This document shows, one piece after another, positions 39,101-52,400 of a stretch of DNA of 64,000 nt. The notes beneath the pieces are model-generated. The model searched no databases and was not told the DNA's origin. It saw nothing but the letters and a program-made list of their open reading frames with translations. This DNA comes from Sinotaia quadrata (taxonomy: Eukaryota; Mollusca; Gastropoda; Architaenioglossa; Viviparidae), in the NCBI GenBank assembly GCA_028829895.1, contig CM054181.1, positions 99,312,360 to 99,376,359 of the forward strand, in the 5' to 3' direction. Position 1 is the first letter of the stretch; every line of letters starts with the position of its first letter. The position numbers and the translations under genes are program-made.

Positions 39101-42100
39101 TAAATCTTGCTTTTGTTTATAAGACCTAATCTGTTTTATGTTATTCTTAATATACTGTTGCTATTTCAGTAATGTAATTCCTGACTTGTTAATTAGATAA
39201 GAGCCATTTGGTTATTGCTGATAATCTAGAATAAGCAGCAGAACTTTGTGCAAGATTTTGTGTGGTTATCTCTAGTGTCACTTGAGCTCATTTAATTTAA
39301 TTTTTAATTCTTTGTCCAATTTTAATTTAATTTTTAATTCTTTGTTCTTCATTTAATTTAATATTTTATCCTATGTTTAATTTAATTTTTAATTATTTGT
39401 CCTACATTTAATTTAATTTTTAATTCTTTGTCCTATGTTTGATTTCATTTTTAATTCTTTGTCCAGTTATATGTGAGCATATATTCTTTATTTTATATCA
39501 TCCATTCATAATTGTATTACACTTTTTCACCTATATTGCACTCACTTTTCATCTTGAATTGCTTTATTTCCAAATCAGTGTTTTCAAAGATGTAATATTG
39601 TGTGTATGAGATACATTAAACCTTTTTTATGTTTAATGGAAAATAAATAAAACATATGTTTAATAAATCCATGACTGTTTACTAGAATACAGAAAAATGT
39701 ACATTTATGAAACTTTTGCATCAATTTAATCAAACACTTCTGTTTACAAAGACCATTTATATATAATAAACATTATATATATTTTATATTTGGTTTTATA
39801 TAATATATATATTTTTTCCTTGATAATAAAACAAGATATTTAAATATATTTATACCATTTTATTAAAGAACAATACAAGGTTTTTAATAGATATAGTATC
39901 CCTGTTTCGCAGCAACACCAGAGTACCAACCAAGGATGTTGGAGCCATACTCTACACTACAATAGTGTCCTACATGGTTCTACCTTTGTCCCGCAAATGG
40001 TCTTTCCTCATGGGTGTCCTGGCTTTGGTGCTACACATAGTGACAGCAATAACATTAAATAAGTGTGACACCATGCTAGCAGGCCAGGTTTGTATATCAC
40101 AACTCTTGGGGTGGCACAAGATTCATTTCTCATTCCTGAACTTAAATTAAACTTGTATTTTCTGTTATTCTACATGACTGGAATAAAAGTGTGTTTGGGG
40201 GTACACTTTTTTCTTTTATGAACACAGTTACCAAAATTGTGCTGAACAAAATCTTTATACACCATCAGTATTGTTTCTATCAATTCATAGTAAAACTATT
40301 TTCTAATGTGAATGGATATACTGAAATAAACCACAGTAATATGCCTGGTGTCCAAACTTTTTGCAAAGAGGGCCAGATTTGGTGAGGTTGGGGCTGAAGA
40401 GGGCCAGATTTTTGTGAGGTGAAAAGGTTTGGGGCCGAACATTCAGCATGAATTTATGGGGAAAAGTAAATTTTCCCATGTCTGATTTGATTTTATGAAG
40501 CCTCTGTGGGCCAGTGGAAATTTGAACATGGCCCACAGGCCAGACTTTGGAACCCCTGCTCTAATATAAATCACAAAGTGATTAGCGTCCAAATTCACTC
40601 TAATATAAATCACAATATGATCAGTGTCCATATTCACTCTAAAATACATCACAATAGGAACAGTGTCCACATTCACTCTAAATAAATCACAATACATGTA
40701 TGATCAGTGTCCACATTCACAATAAAATAAATCACTATGTGATATTCATACAACCAGTCTTTATTATATAAAATGATAGTACATTCACACTAAAATAAAT
40801 CACTATAAGCTATTCATGCAACCAGTCAATATTATATAAAATGATAGTACATTCACACTCATGAATACAATAAACCTGTTTCTCTAAGTGTGTGCCATGG
40901 CTAACTAACAAGGGTGTCATGGGATAGCTAACATAAATGCAACTGATAAGTGTTTCCTAAAAGGACGTCATGAACCAAGACAGTTTGGGAACCACTACAT
41001 TGCACTATATAATGCATACACAGTCAGTACAAATAAAATTATAGTGGTACATTCATACTAATAATAAGCACCATATGATGTATATACAACCAGTAAGTAT
41101 TATATAAAATTAGAGTATATTCACAGTAATAAATACTAAAAGCTTTATGGTAGGTACCTGCACTCACACTAACCACAACACTGTAAGGTATGTGTCTGCA
41201 CTCACACTAACCACAACACTGTATGATATGTCTGCACTCGCATTAACCACAACAGAGTAAGATATATGTCTACACTCACACTAACCACAACACTGTAAGA
41301 TATGTGTCTGCACTCACACTAACCACAATACTGTAAGATATGTGTCTGCACTCACACTAACCCTCACACTAACCACAACACTGTAAGATAGGTGCCTTCA
41401 CTCAATAACCACAACAGTGTAAGGGAGGTGTCTACACTCACATTAACCAAAACACTGTAAGGTAGGTGCCTACCCCTGCATCTGTGTGTGCTTTGCTCTT
41501 ATGCATTACTATCATTATTTTATTGGGAAATACTCCCATCCCACCCCATTTGTAATTCTCCTTATTGATGCACATCTGATCTTATAGTTATTATCATAGA
41601 GGGGGTTTGTTATAGCTAAAAGTTGTGATTGAAATGTATTTAAAACTAGGGGAAAAAATTGCTTTCATAATTTTCTGAACCATTTCATCATTTCCACTAA
41701 GAACAGCCCAAATTAATAGAACATTTATTTTCTGTACTTTCCATAGTGCCCCAAATACAAATATGGTCAAAGTCTAAGACTAAAATGTATGTGTTCATCA
41801 TAAAACAAAAATATTTGCTGTAGTTAAATTAATAAAAAGAAGTAATGAAGTTTTAAAATGTTGTTCAGTATCGGCTTTTCTGAGTAAAAACAATAACTAG
41901 GATTAACCAAAGAAAACAATAAAATAACACATGTACAATAAATGTGGAACTTTTGTTTACTTATATCAGTAATTCCATTATGTTCAGAATTATTCTTAAA
42001 AACTAATTGATAAATTGCTTATTTCAACTGTGTCTGAATAAAAATAATTTCATGTTACCTTAATTCTAAATTTGCTTTTAATTTATTTTTTGTTGTATTC

Positions 42101-45100
42101 AGATGGTCTCCAATGTGTTGGTTTTAAGCTGTGGAAATATTTTTGGGATGTTGCACAAATTCCTGTCTGATGTTGCACACAGTCGAATGTTCCTTGATGC
42201 ACGGAACTCTATAGAGTCCATGATCAAACTGGAAAAAGAACGTCAGCAGCAGGTACTCTACCCTCAGTGCTTAACTACACATGTAAAAGGTTTCAAGATC
42301 ATGCACAGTGTTCACTACTGTACTTCTTAAATTAGAGATTTCCAGTCAGTGAAAGGTTTGCACATGACACATTTGAAGTCATAAATGTCAGCAGTGATTT
42401 TTTTTTTTTAATAATTTGTACTGGTGATTCCTCTTGGGTTTTTTTTTGCTTTGGGCTTATTTATTGATGGTTTATTGAATTTTTTCCTCCCTGCTGTTGT
42501 TTTAATGCTTTAGTGATTTTTGTCTTCCTGTTTTATATTTATGTTTTATTTGAAATCCTTTTATTTGAATGCCAGCTGATGGCTAATAAAAATGTGACGT
42601 CAAATGACTGCTGACCAAAATTATGATAACAAGAGACTGGTCACTAAAGATTTGACACCAAGACACTGCTGACTAATTATGTGACATAAAATGACTGCTG
42701 GCTAAAAATGTGACATCAAAAGACTGCTGACTAAAAATGTTACAACAAAAGAAGCTGGCTAAAAATGTGACATCAAAACACTGATAACTAAAAAGTGTGA
42801 TGCCAAGACAACAAAACTTACTGAAAAGAAAGAAGAAAATAATCAATGCAGACTTTCTCCTTAACACCCAGAAATAGTTAGCAGCAGCACTAAAGCAGTT
42901 CAATGCAGACTTTCTCCTTACACCCAGAAATACTAGATATCAGTAGCACTAAAGCAGTTCAATGCAGACTTTCTCCTTAACACCCAGAAATAGTTATCAG
43001 CAGCACTAAAGCAGTTCAATGCAGACTTTCTCCTTAACACCCAGCAATAGTTATCAGTAGCACTAAAGCAGTTCAATGCAGACTTTCTCCTTAACACCCA
43101 GCAATAGTTATCAGTAGCACTAAAGCAGTTCAATGCAGGCTTTCTCCTTAACACCCATCAATAGTTATCAGTAGCACTAAACCAGTTCAATGAAGTATTT
43201 ACTTAACATTTATTATTTGATTTTACCTATTGCTTAACTCTTCTTGCACATACTTTTAACTAATTTCCACATTTAGTTTAATTCTGCTTTTTATGTTTAT
43301 TAATATTTCTCCCAGGAGACACCACTCATCTCTCACTTGGAGGATTATGTGGGTGTAGTAAAAGTCTTCTCCTTTCTACATTAATAAGACAGATGTTTTA
43401 TTGTCACACACTTTCATAGGTGAAACTTCTTAAAGGAATATTAAAAATTCCATCTTTTATTTATATTTAATTAGCCCCAATCCACCTACCATTACTCCAA
43501 GATAGGTTTTTAACATATGTGCAAGAAGGTTAATAAATTTAAAAATAAATTTGTTAAGAAGGTTAATAAATTTATCAAGAAGGTTAATAAATTTAACAAT
43601 AAATTTATTAAATCAACAATCAAATATGAATATAATCAAAATAGCAATGACATTTGCATCACTTCACAAAAAAAGTTTGATTTAATGTTAAACACTTATT
43701 TAGTTTATCCTAGCATAGACAGCAACTGTCAAATTAACACTATATATATATAATCAAGTTCATAATATAGTTTCATCATAGGAATGAGAGTGGACTTTTA
43801 GAGAGATAATTATAATCAATGTACAAAACCTTTTCAATGATGGCAGCTGTCACAATCAAGCCTCAAGTTCCATCATATTGACTCTCAAACAAAATTCACA
43901 AGAATCAACTTACAGCAACATGTTTAATGATTCGTTCAACGAAAATGCTAGATACACACCAAAGTGATCCAGTAGAGTGCAGTAGTCACTGTAGTCTGAA
44001 GCAGATACAAGATTACAAAGCATCAAAAGGCATGCTCCTTTCATAAGCTAAAGATTGCCTTTATGACTGGACTTGAGTTACATCATAATCAAAGTGATTA
44101 GAATACAGAACTTTCTTCAACAGGTAAGTTTCAGTCTATCCCATTGGATGAGATTGTTGTGAGCAAATACGAGACTATTAGTCAGAAAAACTACTCATCT
44201 GCTCGGAATTGGTTTGGATTGCATCAGAAGTTCTAGCATATTCTTTACCTGAGTTGTCATTTTAACTTTGGTACTTACAAAAATATCATGCACAGTACCC
44301 AAAGGTCATGTCAAGTTGACATTTAACAAATTATATAACAATTAAGTTTGAATGTAGGAACAGGCAAACACATACTGTTTAAGTGTGATTTCCACATACA
44401 GTTTAATTGTGTTTCACATACTGTTGCTTTCCAGATGTACAGTTTAATTTTGCACTTTTCAAACTGTTTGACTGTGATTTCAATATTTAGTTTAACTATA
44501 CTTTCACATACTGTTAAATGTGCTTTCCACATACTGTTTAAATGTACTTTCACCTACATTTTAACTGTGCTTTCACATACAGTTTAACTGTACTTTATAT
44601 ACTATTTAAATATGCTTTCACATACTGTTTAAATGTACTTTCACACACTGTATAAAAGTGCTTTCATATACTGTTTAAAAGTGCTTTCGAATACTGTTTA
44701 AATGTACTTTCACATACTGTTTAAATGTACTTTACATACTGTTTAAATGTACTTTCACATACTGCTTAAAAGTGCTTTCACATACTGTTTAAATGTACTC
44801 TCATATACTGTTTAAAAGTGCTTTCACATATTGTTTAAATGTGCTTTCTACATACAGTTTAACTGTGCTTCACACACTGTTTAAATGTACTTTCACATAC
44901 TTTTTAATGTGATTTCCATATGTAGTAGGTGACTTCTATAACAGTTTAACTATCTTTTCACATTCTGTTTAATTATAATTTCCACTTATTGCTAAAATGT
45001 GATTTCAACATCCTATTAAACTATGATTTCTATTTGCTGTTGAACTGTGATTTTCACACACTTATTTCCACATTAACTGCAATCTCAACACACTTGTTAA

Positions 45101-48100
45101 CTGTGATTTCACATATTGTTTTAACTGTGATTTCACATATATATTTCTGATTTCCTCATACTGTTTAACTCTGATTTGCACATAGGCTGATTAACTGTTT
45201 TTTTATCATACTGTTTTAACTCTGATTTTCACAATCTGTTTAACTGTAAATTTATCATACTGTTTAACTCTGATTTCCATCAACTGTTTAATGTTAATTG
45301 CCACATACTTTGTGATTTTTCACACACCATTTAACTGATTTCCACATACTCTGGGATAAAGGAAAACAAACTGAATGCACTGTTATTATATTCTTTATCA
45401 AAAGCTATCACACTAAGTTCTGATTTATGCATTCCAACATTAAGATATTTGAAACTGCTTCTGTTTGACAAAAATGGGTGGACACTCTCCTTGTTTCAAA
45501 ACATATACAAAGTAATTTTAATTACTGCTGTTTGCATTTGCTAATACAATCTTATTATCTAATTCAATCAAGAGGATTAGAAAGAAAATCCCCTACCCTC
45601 TACGTAGAATTCTGCAAATGTTTTTTTCTTTGTTCCAAGTTCACTTATGTAAAGTTAATTATTTTTTTAATTTTTCATCATCTTATGGAGGTAAACGGTA
45701 TGTAACCAATTTGCAGTAATATTTTCCACATTTTTGACACTATATTTAGAGCATGCATGTGCACAATCATACTGGATAGAGGAACCTAGCAAAGGTACAT
45801 TTATGTAATAATTTTACTGTAAAATAATTGTATTGAACAATCACATCAACGGTTTTACCATAATGAAAATGTATATAAAATTCACAGTAATGATAACAGG
45901 GATTCAAAATGACATATTTCAAGTATACATCAAATAGAAAGGTATGGTTATATAACATAATCAAAGAGTAATAGATTTGTCCTCATAATAAATGTATAGT
46001 GAGATATTTTAATGGTGAAATATGTATCATATAATACATTCTAAACATTTGGTATGTGATTCAGATCCATAACATGCATAAAAAGAAGTATCTTCTCTTA
46101 TAAAACATACATATATTAGGGTATTTGATTCACAGTGTGCTCAAAAACTTAAGGCTCGTTCACTTCACTAGTGTAACTACAGCTCATAGTGTGCTTGTAA
46201 ACTTAAGGCTCAGTCACTTCACTTGCATAACTACAATTCATGGTTTGCTTGTAAACTTAAGGCTCATTCACTTCACTTGCATAACTACAATTCATGGTTT
46301 GCTTGTTTAAAGCTCATTTGCTTCACTGCTGTAACTACAATTCATGGTGTGCTTGTAAACTTAAGGCTCATTTGCTTCACTGGTGTAACTACAGTTCATG
46401 TTGTACTTGTAAACTTAAGGCTCATTCACATGGTGTGCTTGACAGGAAGACTTGCTGGTGAGCTGCATTCCAAGCAATCTGGTGGATGAGATGAAGAAAG
46501 ACCTGCAAGAGAATATGCAAAAGGCCAAGAGATCAACTTTTCATGACCTCTATGTTAAGCATTATTCAAATGTCAGGTTGGTCTCTTTCTCTCCCTCATA
46601 ATTGTATGTTTGTATTTATATATATAATTATTTTATTAAAGCCAATGTCAAGCCTCTTGCAAGGAATACTGATTAATGACAGTATGCAGAATTTAGTAAG
46701 AACTGTTCACTAACTATAATAGCATTCAGTTGGGAACTGCTCATTAAAGGTATAAATTTCATAACTGCTGACTGTCAATAAGAAGAATAAAATAGAGAAA
46801 GTTCTAACTGATCTTAAAAGCATTCAGTAGGAAATTACCCAGTCACAGTAAATAACGGTCTGAGAAAAAGTGCTTATTGTTGTTGGATTAATGGAATGTT
46901 TTCATAGCCAAAGTTAATTTTGGATATATGCTTACTAAAAAACTTTACTAGAGAAATTACATTTATTCATAGATTACTTTTTTCTTTCAATACAGCATAG
47001 TTTTCATTATCCGTCAAATAACTGTGATGAAACATTGATAAAAACCAATAATTCTTTTTCCACTGTTTTATCTTTCTTCCATTTTATATTTCTTTTCAAA
47101 ATCAGTAAAACATTCTTGTCTTTGTAGGTTGTTTCTTGACCTGTTTTCTGCTTTCTGTGTCACATGAATATTTCTTGATTTTCTTTAAGAATCATTATAT
47201 TATGTTAACCTTAGAGATAGTTTCTAGTTTGGGTTGGGGATCTCACATCCTTTTCTGTTTACTATAGTAAATGCATCTTTGTATCTGATATTTATTTTTA
47301 TTTACATTTTGAAATTTCTTAATTCTTTCTCTATAAATTACAAATTGAATGCATTTTATGAAAAATAATAGTTGGTGAAAACCCATTAGTAATGACATAT
47401 CTTCTTAATTATTACATATGCAATGTTTTATTTTTTATTTCTTATGAATTACTTTTTAGTGTCAAGTAATTTATTATTTATTTTTACTATTGACACTAAG
47501 ATGTCTAACAGTAATACTGCATTAATTTCAAGTAATATATATTGATCGTTATAGAAAATGTTTCTCATTAAACTACAGCAATTGTATTAAACTAGTCATT
47601 ATTACAACCATTTACAAAATTATAATAAAGTTATTAAAGAAACTGCAATAAATTTAAAACAAAAATAACAGCAAAAAGTAAATTATTCTTGTATTCTTAG
47701 CAAAGCCACTAAATAAATGGATTCACATGTATCAAAAGGTTATGTACAAGCTTACATAAAAAATTAAAACAAATAATTAATGAAAAATTTGCAGTTTAAT
47801 GCTCAAAAACCTTACATATTAAATTACACATATTTTTTTTTTATATATTTGATTAACTTCTGTAAAGGATAACCTAATAGACCTTGTACTTCTTTATTAT
47901 ATTAATCTTAAATTTCCCCCTCACCACCCCTACCCCATAAAATATTAAGGTACATGATTAAATATGGCTCCAAAAGCATTACAGTATTTTGTGAATTTAT
48001 ATTGTCCTTTGAATTTCTATGCCTTTTATTACATCCTTTATTTATCATGTTTGTTTTTACATTCCAGCTCAATGCCTGTTTGAAGAATACATTATCTTTG

Positions 48101-49331
48101 ATATACAGAATAAGAAAAGAATTGGACATTCAATGTCTATATCAATACACTTGTTATGCCATACAATGAATTAGTTTACTGGTTTTATTTCAGAAATGTG
48201 TTTAAAAGTAATCAAATGCATGTTGCAGTATTTTGTATGCAGATATAGTCAACTTTACTCCACTAGCAGGGGAGTGCACTGCAGCTGAGCTTGTGAAAAT
48301 GCTCAATGAACTCTTTGGCAGATTTGACCAGCTAGCTAAGGTATCTATCTATTTGTATTAATTTAAAATAATAATACAAATTGGTGTCGTTGATATTATA
48401 TTATTTTAACAACTGAAAACCTTTAGTAATGAAGGAAATTAAAAAGTTACAAATGTTTATTCAATTCAAAGAAAAAAGGAGGAATTGTGCCATTTTACTA
48501 TAATTTCTCTTTTCCAAAATATGTTCAGAACTAGCATTTTCTTATAATTAGATAATATTCTCAGTGTGTGAGGGACACATGAACATTCTTTATTTTTAAA
48601 TTCAATTATTCATCTCAGTTAAGCATACATCTAGACTGAAAATAAATTAAAGGCAAAAAACAACAACAGATGCTCATAAGAACAAAAAAGGTACTTGTTA
48701 GACTAAAAACATTAAATTAAAGGAAGGTTTTAGAGATGTACTGCCTAATGAAAGCGAATTACCAACCACCCCAAACCCTTCCATTATGTTCCACCTGCTT
48801 CTATCCCCTCTAACCAATAATATTTTTATATCCTCTTCCGGACTGAAAATTTTTCCTTTTGTGTCATGCTCATCAAATAGTGAAATCAATAAACTTTGCA
48901 AGACATAAGCAGAAACAAATAAAATAATATTTATTAAGTGTAGTATGATGTGCATAATGTTTAATTAATAATTAAATGTGTTTGTGTAACATTGTGTTCA
49001 TAACTCATTAGTTATTATTATGTCCTCTATAACGATTTCCAAAAATTGTCAAGAACCTTAACTCTTTCCTTTCCCATTACATGTACCATGTTGTTTATTT
49101 ATTTCAATGGTTGACCTTAATGCAAGCACATTTCTTTGCAGAAGTGTTGAAAGAAAATTTAATACTGCAACTTTTACTAAGAGAAATACCATGACTCAGG
49201 ATATTGTATTTTGATTTTTAGTTATCTAACCAATTCTCTTAAATGTAAGCTACTCACTCCATTTACACTGGATCAAATATGCACATACAATCTAGCACTT
49301 TCTCTTTCTCACACACACATAAACACACACA

Positions 49332-49416
<85 letters not shown>

Positions 49417-52400
49417 ACACACAAATTAAAAATGAGTAATTTGTGTTTCAGAAGAGCAATTGTATGCGTATCAAGATTCTCGGAGACTGCTATTACTGTG
49501 TGTCTGGTATGCCCACACCAGACCCCAATCATGCAGCCAACTGTGTTCGTATGGGGCTCAACATGATTGAAGCCATTAGGTACAGTCCTTTGCCTTCCAC
49601 ACTTTCAGGGGTGACTACTTCTTTTGGCATTCTCTATACTGCCCCCACCCACCCACTCTCGCACTTCTTTCCCACTACACCTTTTACTCAACTGATATCT
49701 CCGTATTTTGTCTGCCTTTTTGTCATGGTCAGTGTTCTCACTGTGTTTGCATGAGACAGAAAGTGATTAGCCATTAATTGTGTATGATTACCATTCCTGA
49801 GTACTAAAACCTGATTAAATGAATGCATGAATATAGTTGGTGCTCCTCAGAAGGGTGGTTGAATAAGTCAGTGTTGTTGTTGATGATGATCATGATGGGC
49901 ATGGTAGTAAAGGTGTTTATGTGGGTGATAATAGTGGTAGTGGTGGTGTTTGTGGTAATGATGGTGATAGTATTGATGATGATGGTGGTGGTGGTGGTGG
50001 TGGTGGTGATGGTGGTGATGGTGACAATAATGTTAATGTTGGTAGTGGTGATGCTGATGATAATGATGAAAATAGTAAGGCTGATAGTAATAATGATAAT
50101 GTTAGTTGTGCTTATGCTGATAATAATATTAGTAGTGATGATGCTGATGATAATATTAGTGGTGATGCCGATGATATTAGTTGTGCTTATGCTGATGATA
50201 ATATTAGTAGTGATGATGCTGATGATAATATTAGTTGTGCTTATGCTGATGATAATATTAGTAGTGATGATGCTGATGATAATAAAGGTGGTGGTGGTGA
50301 TGGTGATGGTGATGATGATGTTGATGATACTGATGTGGTGGTGTTGAATCCAGGGTTGATGGTTGTTATCAAATTATTATATTGATGCTGTTTACATGGA
50401 TTATAATTATTAATCATTAACTGATGACCTAAATGTTGAAGATAGGTTATGTACTCTTAAGTAAAGTAGGAGCTGTCATAAACTAAAAAAGATACTGATC
50501 TCTTACATCAGGGATGTACGAGAAGGAACAGGTGTGGATGTGGACATGCGCATTGGTGTGCACTCTGGATCAGTTTTATCTGGGGTTCTCGGGCTTCGTA
50601 AATGGCAATATGACATTTGGTCTGATGATGTCACCACTGCAAACCACATGGAAGCTAGTGGAATACCAGGGTAGGTAATTATAAATAACAAGAATGTCTT
50701 CAAAAACTGTATTTGGCAGTTTCAGAAGTTAAAGGTTTTAACAGTTATTCATACTAGAATGGAATTGTACAGATAATGTTAAAGCTGGATGAAACTGTTA
50801 TCAAAATGTCCTCATCTTCACTAGGCAATTTGCAGAATATATAAAAAAAAATCTTTACTTAAAAATATTTTATCTATATTCATATTGCATAGTATGTATT
50901 CTAAGAAAATGTTAAGAAAGACTACAATTAATCTTAAATTCCAAAAACTAAATCCTTTACAAATTTGCCATTCATAAAAACTTCACAAAATCTACTTTTA
51001 TTTTTAATTAATCCAGTTGTTTGTGTGACTAAATATTGTTTGTTAGATGTGTTGCTTACATAAAGATCAGAGAAGCTTGCTATGAAAAAAGTCATTTTGT
51101 GTGTATTAAGGCGAGTTCACATATCAAGGGCCACACTAGACTATTTAAATGGTCAGTACAATGTGGAGCCAGGAAATGGGCACCAGCGGAGTTCATATCT
51201 GGCCAACAACAACATTGAAACTTTTCTGGTTACACCTGTAGAAAAAAGGGTAAGAAGTGTTGCTAACAATATTGAAAATTTCCTGGTTATCATAGTTTTA
51301 AAAAAAGTAAGACATCAAATTTTTAGCCACAATATTAATACAGTCCTGATTATATTGGTCGAAAAAAGGATACAACATGACTTGTAGCTAGCTATAAGAG
51401 TAATACAAACTTTACAAATAGTAAATATTTTTGGTAGCTGCCATTTTCACATAACTACAATAGTAGGACAAATATCATTAGCCACATCTTTAGGATAAGT
51501 CTTGTTAGTTCAGGAGTAAGATTTTTATCTTGTTAGTTACAAGGGTAAGACAAATAATGTTAGTTACTATTTAAGACATTTCTTCTTAGTTACAAGGGCA
51601 AGACTTTTATCTTGTTAACCAGAAAGGATAACATCTTATTAGCTACAACACTGAAACATTTTTCATTACATCTGAAAGAATTAGAGTAAAACAACAGGAA
51701 CAACAATGAAACTATCTTTGATGTACTGTGGAAAAAAGAGTAAAATTATCTTTCTAACAGTAGCATTGAATCTCTCTTATTACACCTAAAGGAATGTTAT
51801 AAGACCATTCTTTCTATCAATAATTGAATAAAGCTAAATTTTCTTTTCAAACCTATTTTATAAAGTGTTAAAATAGGGTAAAACATATCTGATGGGAAGA
51901 TTTCTTGTTGCAGCATGAACAAAATAAAACATGAATTTAAAAACAATGCACTTTCTTCTTAAATCTATAAAAATTATGGTAAAACATACCTGCTCTCAAC
52001 TTTCTGCTGCTTCACAAATAAAATACACAGAAATCCTGAATTGAAAACACCATACAAATCTTTTAAAATTATAATTACAAAAGCAATATATAGCACTTTT
52101 TAAAATTTACTTTCAAAGTTAGAATTATTTTTTCAAAGTACAATTATTTTTTTAAGTTGGGTGGACTTTTCTAGAATTTGAGAGGTCATCAATAAAAGTA
52201 GCATTCTAGTCTTTAATGTAGTTGGTCTGTGTTGTGTACTTGTGAAATTTTTGTTTTTGTAATTTAATAAGTATTTTATAAATAAATTATACATTAAGAA
52301 AGATAATAATTTTTAAATGTGTACTCATTTGAATAATTTACATGCCTTATGATGTGTGCTTTTATTTCTTTCTACAGCAAGCAAGAGAGCGCAAGATGGC

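Noticed and set aside
48236..48244. TATGCAG just upstream of the cyclase ADIVNFT codons as the exon 7 acceptor
   Set aside because: It breaks the frame from exon 6 and removes the conserved ILYA strand; the acceptor ending at 48,228 restores both.
49823..50385. Val/Met-rich 174-codon and Asp/Gly-rich 154-codon open frames
   Set aside because: Both are translations of one GAT/GGT triplet tract lying in cyclase intron 8.
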